Counted from the stretch's first letter, positions 17,589 through 25,758 are shown. The stretch: 64,000 nucleotides of DNA from Pseudomonas sp. GD03858 (GCF_029840925.1 NZ_JAOCDM010000016.1:1-64000), one strand, 5' to 3'. Notes: generated by a model not told the origin, from the sequence alone. Translations and numbers: made by a program.

Positions 17589-18611
17589 ATGAACACCGAG
17601 TCTCGAGGTGCAACCGCGTCCGTAACGGCCAGCACGCGCTTCGCTGAAGTGATTGCACTGATCCAGACGGCTCGCCAGCGCGCGGTCCAGGCCGTGAACA
17701 CCCAACTGATCGAGTTGCATTGGCAGGTTGGGGCATACATCAGTCGCAAACTGGAGGCAGCCGAGTGGGGTGACGGTGTGATCAGCCAATTGGCGGATCA
17801 TCTGGCACTGACCCAGCCGGGGCTGAGAGGTTTTACCCGACGGAACCTGTTCCGCATGCGTCAGTTTTATGAGGTATATCGTGGGCATGAGGAGAAAGTG
17901 TCAGCACTGCTGACACAAATTCCATGGACCCAAAACCTGATCATCCTCAGCCAGTGCAAACGCCCCGAAGAGCGTGAGTTCTACTTGCGTATGGCGGCGC
18001 AGGAGAAGTGGTCGAGCCGTGAGCTTGAGCGTCAACTCAAGGCCGCGCTATTCGAGCGCAGCATGACGCAACCGGCCAAGGCATCGGCCGCGCTCACCCT
18101 GGCTCATCCGTCGGCCCTGGAAGTGTTCCGCGATGCCTACATGATCGAGTTCCTCGGCCTACCGGGCGGGCACGCCGAGGCCGACCTGCACCAGGGGTTG
18201 CTCGGCCGCCTCAAGGACTTCCTGGTCGAACTGGGCCGCGACTTCTGCTTCGTCGGCTCGCACTACCCCTTGCAAGTGGGCGGCCGTGACTTCGCCCTCG
18301 ACCTGTTGTTCTTCCACCGTGGCCTCAACTGCCTGGTGGCCATTGAACTGAAGGTGGGGCGCTTCGAACCCGAATACCTGGGCAAGCTGGATTTCTATCT
18401 CGAAGCCCTCGACCGCAACGAACGCAAAGCCCACGAAAACCCCGCCATCGGCGTGCTGCTGTGTGCCAGCAAGGACGATGAAGTGGTCGAGTACGCCCTC
18501 AACCGCAGCCTGTCGCCGGCGCTGATCGCCGAGTACCAGACCCGCCTGCCGGACAAGGCGCTGTTGCAGGCCAAGCTGCAGGAGTTCTATGCCCTCGATG
18601 CACAGCGCTAG
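17589..18611 (+). CDS. DUF1016 (YhcG-like) PD-(D/E)XK nuclease domain protein
   Basis: The 340-residue product matches the YhcG/DUF1016 family. The N-terminal half is helical with the family features QLIELHWQVGAYIS and LTQIPWTQNLIIL. The C-terminal half has the PD-(D/E)XK core: an aspartate in FALDLLFF and the EXK in VAIELKVG, followed by the conserved GKLDFYLEALD. Proteins of this family often sit in defence or restriction loci and are presumed nucleases, although many solitary copies have no known role. It is a single gene that meets the alpha/beta hydrolase tail to tail with a 4-base overlap. Confidence 0.88.
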   Translation: MNTESRGATASVTASTRFAEVIALIQTARQRAVQAVNTQLIELHWQVGAYISRKLEAAEWGDGVISQLADHLALTQPGLRGFTRRNLFRMRQFYEVYRGHEEKVSALLTQIPWTQNLIILSQCKRPEEREFYLRMAAQEKWSSRELERQLKAALFERSMTQPAKASAALTLAHPSALEVFRDAYMIEFLGLPGGHAEADLHQGLLGRLKDFLVELGRDFCFVGSHYPLQVGGRDFALDLLFFHRGLNCLVAIELKVGRFEPEYLGKLDFYLEALDRNERKAHENPAIGVLLCASKDDEVVEYALNRSLSPALIAEYQTRLPDKALLQAKLQEFYALDAQR

Positions 18612-19609
18612 GGTTTGCGCGCAAACAGCACCTCGGCCACGCTCGGGCTGGCGAACAGATGGCCGGCATCGTGCCCTGCCTCGGGAATGACGAACTGGCG
18701 ATGCGCAACGGCGACACCCCAGGTGCGTGACAGGAAACCTTCGTAACGCAGGTAGTCGAGCTGGCGCTCGAGTCGATTCCGCCCCTGAGCCTCGGCGCCG
18801 CAACTGTGGTCCATGACCTTGCTGTCGGCGTGAGTGTCGCGCTCGCCCACCAGGTAGGTCACATCGCGCGAGGCATAGCGGCGAAACAGCTGTCGGGCAT
18901 CCAGGCCTTGACGGGTGAAGTAGGGCGGCGCTTGTTCGAGGCCGTAGCGATAGTGGTTGTAGTCCGGGCATTGGCCGAGGGGCAATGGCGCGAAGCCGCC
19001 CTGCCGTGGTCGGTTGCTGTCCAGGTACAGGTAGGTGGACGGGCTGGAAACCACGTAGCGGATAGCGATGCCCGGCGTTTGCGGTGTGCTGTCAGTCAGT
19101 ACCGCATAGCGCTGCATGAGTTGCGCCCCGGCGGAGTGGCCGATCAGCACGATCTCTCGCAGATGCGGGTAGCGCTGGCGGTCAGTCAGGTAGGCCAGCA
19201 GGTCATCGAGCACGCTGAAGGCCGCGATGCCGCGCTGGCCATCTGTCGAAGGGCTGCCATGCATCCAGCGGTCTTTTGGCCATAGCGGCATGTCGCGGGT
19301 GGCAGTGCTGTCGCGTGGGGTGAGGAAGTTGGGGGCCAGCAGCAAGGTGTCTTGCCCGTTCAGGCCGGCGTTGGCCAGCAGTTGCAGGCCGCTGCGGTAG
19401 TAGTCCTCGGCGTTGCGGCGCACGCCATGGAGGATGACGATTGCGCGGGTTGCTGGTTGGGGTTGTGTCAGGTCGGTGTTGCTGTAGGCGAGGAAGTTGT
19501 AAGGGTGGGTTTGGCCCAGGTGCAATAGCTGGGGGGCGGCGATGGTGGTGGTGCTGAACAGGGCCAGGCAGGTGATTAGGCAGAGCCATGGGGTGCGGTT
19601 GGGGGGCAT
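18608..19609 (-). CDS. Secreted alpha/beta hydrolase
   Basis: The 333-residue product has a signal peptide (residues 1 to about 25, ending near IAAP) and an alpha/beta hydrolase fold with the oxyanion HGVRRN after a hydrophobic strand, the nucleophile elbow GHSAG with S159, and a probable catalytic histidine in PEAGHDAGH. It is therefore a periplasmic or exported esterase/lipase-like enzyme; the substrate is unknown. The ATG giving MPPNRTP, with GGAGC upstream, is preferred to a TTG six codons earlier. Its 3' end overlaps that of the DUF1016 gene. Confidence 0.8.
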   Translation of the reverse strand: MPPNRTPWLCLITCLALFSTTTIAAPQLLHLGQTHPYNFLAYSNTDLTQPQPATRAIVILHGVRRNAEDYYRSGLQLLANAGLNGQDTLLLAPNFLTPRDSTATRDMPLWPKDRWMHGSPSTDGQRGIAAFSVLDDLLAYLTDRQRYPHLREIVLIGHSAGAQLMQRYAVLTDSTPQTPGIAIRYVVSSPSTYLYLDSNRPRQGGFAPLPLGQCPDYNHYRYGLEQAPPYFTRQGLDARQLFRRYASRDVTYLVGERDTHADSKVMDHSCGAEAQGRNRLERQLDYLRYEGFLSRTWGVAVAHRQFVIPEAGHDAGHLFASPSVAEVLFARKP

Positions 19610-19979
19610 GCTGGTGTGCTCCGTCAATGTAGCGCGCTACTGCTGGCGCTTTTTCGACGCGGCTGTGCCAGGAGTGAGCCTGGCAGTCGTCGATGGAGTG
19701 GTGACTGACCTATGGCGGGTTGATCTGCCACGCGGTTGGCTCGTAGACCATCGTTTCGTCCTGGCACTGCGACACCAGCTGATCACTATCACCTGGCTGC
19801 CGGGTTGTGGCCCTCAGTGTGTCAGAAACTTTCTCGGGCAAGATGAAGGTCTTGTGCTACAGGCGGTTGGTTGCTTCAGTTCGTTCAACCATGCGCGGGG
19901 TGAGGCTCCATCAGGGGCCGCTACATGGCTGGAAAGCCGCCATGACTAACTGTGACCGAACACCTGGCAAACGATACCG
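19610..19979. other. Gene-free gap, possible remnant sequence
   Basis: This 370-base stretch lies upstream of the hydrolase and downstream of the nuclease-helicase gene. An open plus-strand frame crosses it and contains a protein-like stretch (WRFFDAAVPG to LITITWLPG), but there is no convincing start or ribosome site and no family that I know. It may be the remnant of a gene at the edge of an accessory insert. I see no tRNA or strong hairpin in it. Confidence 0.35.
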
Positions 19980-21848
19980 TCAAGGATTGCTGTGTTGGCT
20001 AAGCCGACTTTCGAAGTATTGCGCAGTCTCTTTGTCGGTGCAGTACAGGTAGCAACCCTTCATCCCGCGCGTCATCAGGGTTCGGTAAGTATTTTTGATG
20101 ATCAGGTCTGTTTCATTCTTCGCGAGGGTAGGTTGCTCTTTCATCATTTTTTTCCAGCCGCGAATCGATTTATCGTGCTTGTCACGCTCATCCGGGGATG
20201 TCACTACCTGACCGTCACGTACGACTAGGTCTGGCCCGATGATCACCCCGATGTAGTCGACTTCCAAACCTTGGCAGGTATGAATGCAGCCAACCTGCTC
20301 GATGGAGTTCTCAGCGATGATCCATAGGCTGCCATCCTGGTCCAGGTTCCATTGGCGTTTGTAGCCACCAATGACGATGTCAGCAGCGGAAGGGTCTTTC
20401 TTGCTCAACCAAGGCCAGCAATAGCCCGCGACCACACGAGCTTTGTTTCCGTGGTTTTTCTCGTTGATTGCTTCATGCATCGCTTGAGGTGAGTCGAACA
20501 CCTTAAACTCGTACTCTTGAGCCTCAAGCGTTGGATTTGCCGTCGAGCGAATGCCTAGCGTGTCGTCCAGCCATGCCAGGTAACCGTCAGAACCACTGCA
20601 GCGAAACTGTGAAGACAGCACGTGTTCTTCAACCACAGCACCCTTGGCTTTTGCAAAGGCGCGTATCGCCTGCTTGCTGCCGATATCGCTCAACGTTACA
20701 CGCTGGTCTTCATCAATGAAGAAAATTGAGCATTTCGCTGAGTCAACCAGTTCTTTGATCTGGTTCTCCCCAAGGTTTCCGTAAAGCCCGCTTTTCTCAT
20801 TCAGCCGGTGAGCTTCGTCCACGATTAGCGCATCGAATGTGTTGGACTCAGTGTCGATGAATGCCCCAGAGCCTGAAAAGAAATTCGAGAAATGGCTGCG
20901 CTTGATGGTGCCAACCAGTTTGCTTTCGTAGACCTTGCGTGGGGCAGCATTCTTGGAGACGTATTTGCTCATCAGCTTCAATTCGGTGAGCTTCACCAGC
21001 AGATTAATAGCCAGAACAGTTTTCCCGGTACCCGGCCCACCTTCGATGATCATCACCTTGGGTGCTTGGTCCGAGGCCTCGCTTGCTGCCGCCAGCGCCG
21101 ACTCGAAAATTGCTTTCTGATCGTCAATCAATACGAACTCGGGTTTGCCTTTCATCAACCCACCGAGGGCTTCGGCTAGCGCCTTGGACGGACGAATTTT
21201 TCCTTCGGACAGTTCGTAAAGAACCTCTTTGTTGTCGCCATGAGTTATATGCTTTTTCAGAAAACTTCGGAGTTTACTGAGCTCTTCCGGGCCTTTCAGA
21301 AATAGCGGAGCCTTGCTGATGTGGGGCTCGTAGTGCGCTGAATCTATGACGCCGTCGCTGACGTAGTTATGGAGGTAGGCACACGGACGGATTTCGATGC
21401 TTTTGTCATACACCGCCTCGTTGAAACCCTCCAACAGCGCTGCATATGACCACACCTGATAGGACGGGTGGATGGTCTCAACGAGGCCGCCACCCAATGC
21501 CGTTTTGACGATGGCATCCTTGGTTGTGGCGTTGGCCTTGCTCCATTGCTTCAGCTCGATCAGTACGGCTTTTTTTGCCTGGTTTTCGTCGCGACCGGTG
21601 AGTAGAAAGTCGATTCGCTTCGACGACTGCGGAATGTGCAACTCAATGGCCAGGCCTGCATCGCTCGGGAGGGCCTCATCTCTAAGGACCTTGGCCATGT
21701 ACGTCAGGGACCCTTGCCACGACCTGATTTCCGAGGAGCCAACGTTCTTGCCGGTAGCTTCCTTGTAATGCCTGAGGATCACCTCCTCAATGTCATCGTT
21801 ATCGTTGTCTTTAAGAAATTGCTGTTTGGTCGCAGCGTAAACGATCAC
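19980..21848 (-). CDS. PD-(D/E)XK nuclease - SF1 helicase fusion (DUF2075)
   Basis: The 622-residue product combines an N-terminal nuclease-like region with a helicase. D80 in KRIDFLL and E98/K100 in LIELKQW fit the PD-(D/E)XK core, and a helical segment follows. The DUF2075 helicase part has Walker A GGPGTGKT at about residues 270-277, the Walker B box DEAH at 344-347, and later motifs around SSQFRCSGSDGY and HTCQGLEVDYIGV. The start is GTG with AAGGAC upstream. It is 24 bases downstream of a MazG-type gene in the same orientation. GC content is lower than in the flanking genes, suggesting acquisition. A role in defence against phage or plasmids is plausible but unproven. Confidence 0.85.
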   Translation of the reverse strand: MIVYAATKQQFLKDNDNDDIEEVILRHYKEATGKNVGSSEIRSWQGSLTYMAKVLRDEALPSDAGLAIELHIPQSSKRIDFLLTGRDENQAKKAVLIELKQWSKANATTKDAIVKTALGGGLVETIHPSYQVWSYAALLEGFNEAVYDKSIEIRPCAYLHNYVSDGVIDSAHYEPHISKAPLFLKGPEELSKLRSFLKKHITHGDNKEVLYELSEGKIRPSKALAEALGGLMKGKPEFVLIDDQKAIFESALAAASEASDQAPKVMIIEGGPGTGKTVLAINLLVKLTELKLMSKYVSKNAAPRKVYESKLVGTIKRSHFSNFFSGSGAFIDTESNTFDALIVDEAHRLNEKSGLYGNLGENQIKELVDSAKCSIFFIDEDQRVTLSDIGSKQAIRAFAKAKGAVVEEHVLSSQFRCSGSDGYLAWLDDTLGIRSTANPTLEAQEYEFKVFDSPQAMHEAINEKNHGNKARVVAGYCWPWLSKKDPSAADIVIGGYKRQWNLDQDGSLWIIAENSIEQVGCIHTCQGLEVDYIGVIIGPDLVVRDGQVVTSPDERDKHDKSIRGWKKMMKEQPTLAKNETDLIIKNTYRTLMTRGMKGCYLYCTDKETAQYFESRLSQHSNP

Positions 21849-21872
21849 GGGTTGTCCTTAGATCCGGGTTGA

Positions 21873-22256
21873 TCAGAGTCGGTCGTACTTCTTGCTGCTG
21901 CTTTTGGCTTTATCCACAGGGTATTTCTGGCCGTTCGAGGCGAGTTTCCGTGTTACTGCTTCGTTGAGATCCACGCCGAGTACGCTGCTCAGGCGCACCA
22001 GGTACATCAGTACGTCCGCCAGTTCATCCATGACGGCTTGGCCGATTTCGGGATCTGTTGCGGCGGAGATAGAATCGGCATCACTCATCCATTGGAAAAT
22101 CTCGCACAGCTCTCCTACCTCGCCAGTGAGAGCCAGGATGAGATTTTTTGGGGAGTGGAACTGCTGCCAATCGCGATCGTCCGCGAATCGCTGCAGGGAT
22201 GCGGCAAGCTTCACGACGTCAACCAGCGGCGCGGATGAGCAGTCTGAGTCACTCAC
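21873..22256 (-). CDS. MazG-type nucleotide pyrophosphohydrolase
   Basis: The 127-residue product is an all-alpha NTP pyrophosphohydrolase. The metal-binding pattern EXXE...EXXD is visible as E46/E49 in GEVGELCE and E78/D81 in DELADVL. Such enzymes hydrolyse NTPs or dNTPs to monophosphates. The start is GTG (product MSDSDCSS) with AAGAGA upstream; the open frame continues into tmRNA and is not coding there. It is the first gene of a two-gene operon with the nuclease-helicase fusion, and lies about 370 bases from the 3' end of tmRNA. Possible jobs are nucleotide-pool sanitising or a defence function together with the helicase. Confidence 0.85.
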   Translation of the reverse strand: MSDSDCSSAPLVDVVKLAASLQRFADDRDWQQFHSPKNLILALTGEVGELCEIFQWMSDADSISAATDPEIGQAVMDELADVLMYLVRLSSVLGVDLNEAVTRKLASNGQKYPVDKAKSSSKKYDRL

Positions 22257-22403
22257 GGGGTTTTCTCTTGGGCATCGATGGAGAAGGCGTGTAGGAAATC
22301 CGGCCTGTGATTGTAAGAGTTTTTGCTGCGCCCGCAGGTTTTTTTGTGCTTTCCCTCTGCTGTTGACTGCCGGCCGGATTGCTTCCCTTAGCCTTGCGCG
22401 GCT

Positions 22404-22532
22404 ATGCGCTCTGCTTGCTTGCACTACCCGCAGCTGAGCTTTCGCAACACGGCGGGGATTCACCAGGCGATCCGGATCATCAGCCGGTTGGCCAGTGAGC
22501 AGTTCAGCAAACTGGAGGCGATGAAGGAGTAG
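22404..22532 (+). pseudogene. Possible 3' remnant of an unknown gene
   Basis: A 42-codon frame ends with a protein-like stretch (LSFRNTAGIHQAIRIISRL, then SEQFSKLEAMKE and a stop). The residues look like an amphipathic helix pair at a protein C-terminus, with no matching 5' part. It lies in the 366-base gap between the MazG-type gene and tmRNA, the usual place for integration-element scars. The family is not recognised and the call is tentative; the remaining gap holds only the tmRNA terminator. Confidence 0.3.
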
Positions 22533-22586
22533 AGGGAAAAGTGACGGTGTGGTGTCGGTGCCCTTGCGGCACTGAATCCCAGGCAC

Positions 22587-22610
22587 AAAAAAGACGCCCG
22601 AGGGCGTCTT
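22587..22610 (-). terminator. Terminator of tmRNA
   Basis: On the minus strand the stem AAGACGCCC/GGGCGTCTT is followed by a run of T residues, just past the CCA end of tmRNA. Confidence 0.85.
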
Positions 22611-22622
22611 CTTATTTGGATT

Positions 22623-23014
22623 TGGTGGAGCCGGGGGGATTTGAACCCCCGTCCGCCAGTACTCCGCTGTCGGTACTACATGCTTAGCCGTGTCTACTGA
22701 GTTAATCCGCAGCCGCCCGACGGGCAGGGTGCTTTGGACGAGTTGGGTAAGTTTTAGTCGCTTCGCCCCCAACGTGCTGCACGACGATCCTGTTCTGTAT
22801 GACAATCATTTCGGGTTTACAGGCATCCCCTGATGATTGCTGGAGCCGAAGCTACCAGGAGAGCGGGCTCAGCTGCTTACGCAGCGAGAGCGTAGCCCTC
22901 GTAGTTTTCGTCATTGGCAACTATAGAAAGTTGCAACAGTGGATTTACGAGTTCTGTTACCAACTCGGCATGCACCTAGAGTTTCGCTACCGGCGTCGAA
23001 TCCTAATCGGCCCC
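22623..23014 (-). ncRNA. ssrA: Transfer-messenger RNA (tmRNA)
   Basis: This 392-nucleotide RNA rescues stalled ribosomes together with SmpB, whose gene lies about 10 kb away. The 5' end GGGGCCGATTAGGATTCGAC and the 3' tRNA-like end with GGTTCAAATCC and terminal CCA pair to form the alanyl acceptor domain. The tag reading frame (22877-22918) encodes ANDENYEGYALAA and ends in TAA. Its 3' end is a common integration site for mobile elements, and the accessory genes downstream fit that pattern. Confidence 0.97.
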
Positions 23015-23109
23015 ACACTCAGCTCTAGCTGGCGTCCCTTTTACGGGATGCGAGGTGGAGTATACGCCTTTGCGCGGGCGGCGTCGACAGGCGGGCCGCC
23101 CGTGCGAGG

Positions 23110-23403
23110 TCAGGCGCCGCTGCCGCCTGCAGAACCGCTGCCTTTCTCGGTCTTTTCCAGGCGCTCGAGCACTTTGCTGGTGATGGCGATGCACTCTTTG
23201 TTGTTGCCCGCGGCTTGCGCGGCCTTGGCTTTGTCGACGTGCTCGGTGATGGCCTTGTCCAGGCCTTCGGAGGTGGCGCCGGCGGTGGCCATGGCATCGT
23301 CGATCTTCTGCAGGTTGATGGCGCACAGGTCATCGGCGGCGAACACAGGCGAGGCCAGCAGGGTTGCGGCCGCGAACAGGGCGGATAGCGCAGTGCCTTT
23401 CAT
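23110..23403 (-). CDS. Small secreted DUF5339-like protein
   Basis: The 97-residue product has a signal peptide (residues 1 to about 22, ending VFAAD) and a small helical domain with two cysteines (DLCAINLQKID and NNKECIAITSKVL) that may form a disulfide in the periplasm, ending in a Gly/Ser-rich tail. It resembles the DUF5339 family; no function is known. A good ribosome site AAGGAG lies 6 bases before the ATG. Confidence 0.75.
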   Translation of the reverse strand: MKGTALSALFAAATLLASPVFAADDLCAINLQKIDDAMATAGATSEGLDKAITEHVDKAKAAQAAGNNKECIAITSKVLERLEKTEKGSGSAGGSGA

Positions 23404-23551
23404 GGGAGTCTCCTTGTGCAGGCCTCTGGAGGGTGGGCCTGAACGGTGGACGGTCGACGGTGGGCGAGGGTTCAATCGATGTGATGGCAGGGGCGAGGAG
23501 GGGGACGTTGGTGTGGGAGCGATGCAGGGAACCCTATCGCGGGGCACTCTC

Positions 23552-23800
23552 TTAGTCATCATCGTTGCGAGAGTAGCGCGACCGTTTGAAAAGCAGCCGT
23601 TGGCCTATGAGCAGGCACAGGCTTGCCCACTGTCCGCCATCCAGGCGCAGCACTTGCTCTTGGCCAAGCTGCGTACAGGCGGTGATACCTGTGGCCGTGA
23701 GCACGAAGCAGAGCACGCATCTGATGGTGCTCGATTTGAAGGCCCAGTCGAGAAAGACGCCCGCGATCATCAAGCACGCTAGGAAATAGAGGTCCGCCAT
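23552..23800 (-). CDS. Small membrane protein, paralogue 1 (orphan copy)
   Basis: The 82-residue product has two or three hydrophobic segments (LYFLACLMIAGVFLDW, CVLCFVLTATGITAC, and LCLLIGQRLL) and ends in a charged tail KRSRYSRNDDD. It is about 70-75% identical to the protein at 24173-24421, including the whole tail, so the two arose by local duplication. It follows the truncated copy of the larger gene. The function is unknown; because the partner gene is broken here while this one is intact, an immunity-type role is conceivable. Confidence 0.65.
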   Translation of the reverse strand: MADLYFLACLMIAGVFLDWAFKSSTIRCVLCFVLTATGITACTQLGQEQVLRLDGGQWASLCLLIGQRLLFKRSRYSRNDDD

Positions 23801-23811
23801 GGAGTGTCCAG

Positions 23812-24050
23812 TCAGATCATGAGGAGTACTGAGGACGTTTGTGGGCCTATGCCACCGGTCACCTGGGCAAAGAGGGAGACCAGTACATCGCCCGCGTGAA
23901 ACGTAGGTAGTCGGCTTCTGGCCAGCTGGTTTGTCGCGCTTTTGGTCACGCCGCCGGTAAGCAAACCGGCGGTGAACCCCATAGGCCCCGCTACGAGTGT
24001 GCTCACCGCTTGTCCTGTTGCTGTACTGAACAGATCCGAGAAGTCGTGAC
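23812..24050 (-). pseudogene. Truncated copy of the 170-residue glycine-rich protein gene
   Basis: The last ~78 codons match the C-terminal half of the product of 24418-24930: both have a Gly/Ala-rich hydrophobic region and the near-identical SRLPTFHAGDVLVSL and GGIGPQTSS segments. The first half is missing. The open frame continues upstream to 24180 only through REP-containing sequence that does not match the intact protein. It is thus a partial duplicate followed directly by an intact small membrane protein gene. Confidence 0.7.
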
Positions 24051-24117
24051 GTTGGGCGGGGTGATACCTATGGGAGTGAGCTGGCCTGCAAATCAGACGT
24101 TGTGATTGATGGCACCG

Positions 24118-24160
24118 GCTTGGCCGGTGTTCGCGGGGCAAGCCCGCTCCCACGAGTGGG
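24118..24160. repeat. REP element
   Basis: CACCGGCTTGGCCGGTG followed by GCGGGGCAAGCCCGCTCCCA is a REP copy lying at the junction where the duplicated unit lost the 5' half of its larger gene. Confidence 0.75.
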
Positions 24161-24172
24161 GCAGGTACTCTC

Positions 24173-24421
24173 TTAGTCATCGTCGTTGCGAGAGTAGCGC
24201 GACCGTTTGAAAAGCAGCCGGTAGCCTACGAGCACCAACAGTATTCCCCAGTCCCCACCATCGAGATGCCACACTTGCTGTTCGCGCAGCTGGGTACAGG
24301 TGGTGATACCTGTGGCGGTGAGCACAACGTAAAGCACGCATCTGATGGTTCTTGATTTGAAGGCCCAGTCGAGCAAGACGCCCGTGATCATCAAGCAAGT
24401 GAGGAAGTAGAGTGTCGTCAT
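24173..24421 (-). CDS. Small membrane protein, paralogue 2
   Basis: The 82-residue product has hydrophobic segments LYFLTCLMITGVLLDW, CVLYVVLTATGITTC and GILLVLVGYRLL with the same charged C-terminal tail KRSRYSRNDDD as its paralogue at 23552-23800. Its ATG overlaps the stop codon of the upstream 170-residue gene (ATGA), so the two are translationally coupled. No known family is recognised. The arrangement resembles small toxin-immunity or effector-partner pairs, but nothing in the sequence proves that. Confidence 0.7.
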   Translation of the reverse strand: MTTLYFLTCLMITGVLLDWAFKSRTIRCVLYVVLTATGITTCTQLREQQVWHLDGGDWGILLVLVGYRLLFKRSRYSRNDDD

Positions 24422-24930
24422 GGCGTGCCTGGTTGAATTATGAGGAGCATGGAGGATGTTTGTGGGCCTATGCCGCCATTAACCTGGGCATAAAGGGAAA
24501 CCAGTACATCACCGGCATGAAACGTGGGGAGCCTGCTTTTGGCCAACTGGCTGGCCGTGGTACCGGCTGCGCCTCCGGCAAGCAATCCGGCGGCAAAACC
24601 TGCAGGGCCACCGACGAGTGTCGTTGCCGCCTGGCCTACTGATGCACCCAGCAGATTCAAGATGTCGTGGCGTTGCTCATTCAACAGATCGCCCTGCAAG
24701 CGACTGAGCGGACGCGACACGGCGACCCGCATATGGCACGGCAGTTTGCCGGGCAGCATCCTGTCGTAGAGCTCAGCCACTTTTTCGACGACCTGATAGT
24801 GCCCTTTGTGCACGAACGGCAAGCTCAGGGCGCGCAGGTGACAGCATTGCTCGGGTGCAATCACGAACGTGTGCACGTCGAACGCAATGCCGTATGAGGC
24901 AATGACGTGATAGGTCTTGTCGACTTGCAT
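24418..24930 (-). CDS. Unknown protein with glycine-zipper-like hydrophobic region
   Basis: The 170-residue product has a globular N-terminal part of about 85 residues, then a Gly/Ala-rich hydrophobic stretch (TTLVGGPAGFAAGLLAGGAA) resembling glycine zippers of membrane-inserting or pore-forming proteins, and a C-terminal SRLPTFHAGDVLVSLYAQ segment. No signal peptide is seen. The start is the ATG giving MQVDKTYHV; the open frame goes on upstream with an unlikely Gly/Arg-rich leader. It overlaps the following small membrane protein gene by four bases. A truncated copy lies 400 bases downstream. I do not recognise the family. Confidence 0.65.
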   Translation of the reverse strand: MQVDKTYHVIASYGIAFDVHTFVIAPEQCCHLRALSLPFVHKGHYQVVEKVAELYDRMLPGKLPCHMRVAVSRPLSRLQGDLLNEQRHDILNLLGASVGQAATTLVGGPAGFAAGLLAGGAAGTTASQLAKSRLPTFHAGDVLVSLYAQVNGGIGPQTSSMLLIIQPGTP

Positions 24931-25154
24931 GGGTGCGTCCCTTCGGCCGCCTTTGGGGCCTTGATCCATGGGCATCGAACGATGTCACTGGAGTGGATGT
25001 GCGGCTATTCAGCTCGGGCTGAATGATCGGTACGAAACGTCTGGAGGTGGTTCGCCGGTAAGACGGCGCCTACATGGGATGGACGGGGTGATGCTTGTGG
25101 GGGTGGTTTTTTGCCGAGAAAGAGGCGCGTAGCGGTCCCCCTGGGTTTCAGTGT

Positions 25155-25216
25155 TGAGTAAAGATCGTCGGGGCCGCTTTGCGGCCCTTTCGCGGCACGA
25201 GGCCGCTCCTACAGGG
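25155..25216. repeat. REP-like element with GGCCGCTCCTAC core
   Basis: GGGCCGCTTTGCGGCCC forms a hairpin and is followed by CGCGGCACGAGGCCGCTCCT, the second common REP form of this genome. The 290-base gap from 24931 to 25223 holds this repeat and the presumed promoter of the upstream gene pair, and no gene that I can support. Confidence 0.7.
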
Positions 25217-25223
25217 GGAGGGG

Positions 25224-25460
25224 TTAGTGGGTGAGCTTTTCCAGGGCTAGCTCCATGTCGTCGATCAGTGCCTTGGCCATGGCGCTGAGGATGCGCGCCG
25301 AGCTGCCGGCGAGCAGGTCGCTTTCCATCTCGGCTTCACAGGTCAGGTGGCGGATGCAGCCGAGCAGTATCGACAACTCGCTGAAGGCATCGGCGAACGG
25401 GATGCCGGGCTGCACGCAGAACATGTCCATGCAGGTGGTCTTTCCTGGGGTGACGGTCAT
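25224..25460 (-). CDS. DUF3077 family small protein
   Basis: The 78-residue product resembles the DUF3077 family of Pseudomonas: the pattern FCVQPGIPFADAFSELSILL followed by MAKALIDDMELALEKL is seen. It is predicted to be a helical cytoplasmic protein with no known activity. Its ATG overlaps the stop codon of the preceding gene by four bases, so the pair is coupled and likely acts together. Confidence 0.75.
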   Translation of the reverse strand: MTVTPGKTTCMDMFCVQPGIPFADAFSELSILLGCIRHLTCEAEMESDLLAGSSARILSAMAKALIDDMELALEKLTH

Positions 25461-25696
25461 GGCTGCGCTCCTGGCTTGTGTTCGAGCAGCGCGCAGGCGA
25501 GCTGGCCGAGGTAGTCGCTGGCGGTGAACAGGCGGTCGCGGTAGTCGCCAGGCTCGGTCTTGAAGTAGACATCCAGTACATCGGAAATGGCAGTGGCTAC
25601 CTCGACGGCGGCGGCCATGGCGTCTTCGCGGGTGAGGGTGGGAGAGATGGTGAGGTAGGACGCGATGTGGGGTGGGTCAGGGACAACCTTCTTCAT
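25457..25696 (-). CDS. DUF3077/DUF6124-like small protein
   Basis: The 79-residue product begins MKKVVPDPP, a start shared by a group of small Pseudomonas proteins associated with DUF3077, followed by a helical region around EDAMAAAVEVATAISDVL. No enzyme motif is present. The start is the ATG at 25696; the frame remains open further upstream through a segment that looks like a structured RNA rather than protein. It overlaps the DUF3077 gene (ATGA). The function is unknown. Confidence 0.65.
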   Translation of the reverse strand: MKKVVPDPPHIASYLTISPTLTREDAMAAAVEVATAISDVLDVYFKTEPGDYRDRLFTASDYLGQLACALLEHKPGAQP

Positions 25697-25758
25697 GGTG
25701 AGCGCTCCGGCGCATTGAATGAATGCTGCCAGCCGTGCCTTTCTCACGGGACGAAGGG

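Noticed and set aside
19980..22622. A complete integrative element with att repeats at the tmRNA end
   Set aside because: No integrase gene and no second copy of the tmRNA 3' end could be found in the window, so only a remnant or hotspot is claimed.
22623..23014. Short open frames over tmRNA
   Set aside because: The segment is fully explained by tmRNA, with both ends of the tRNA-like domain and the tag reading frame identified.
24051..24180. Upstream extension of the truncated 170-residue gene copy as part of a real protein
   Set aside because: The extension reads through a REP element and does not match the intact paralogue, so it is non-coding.
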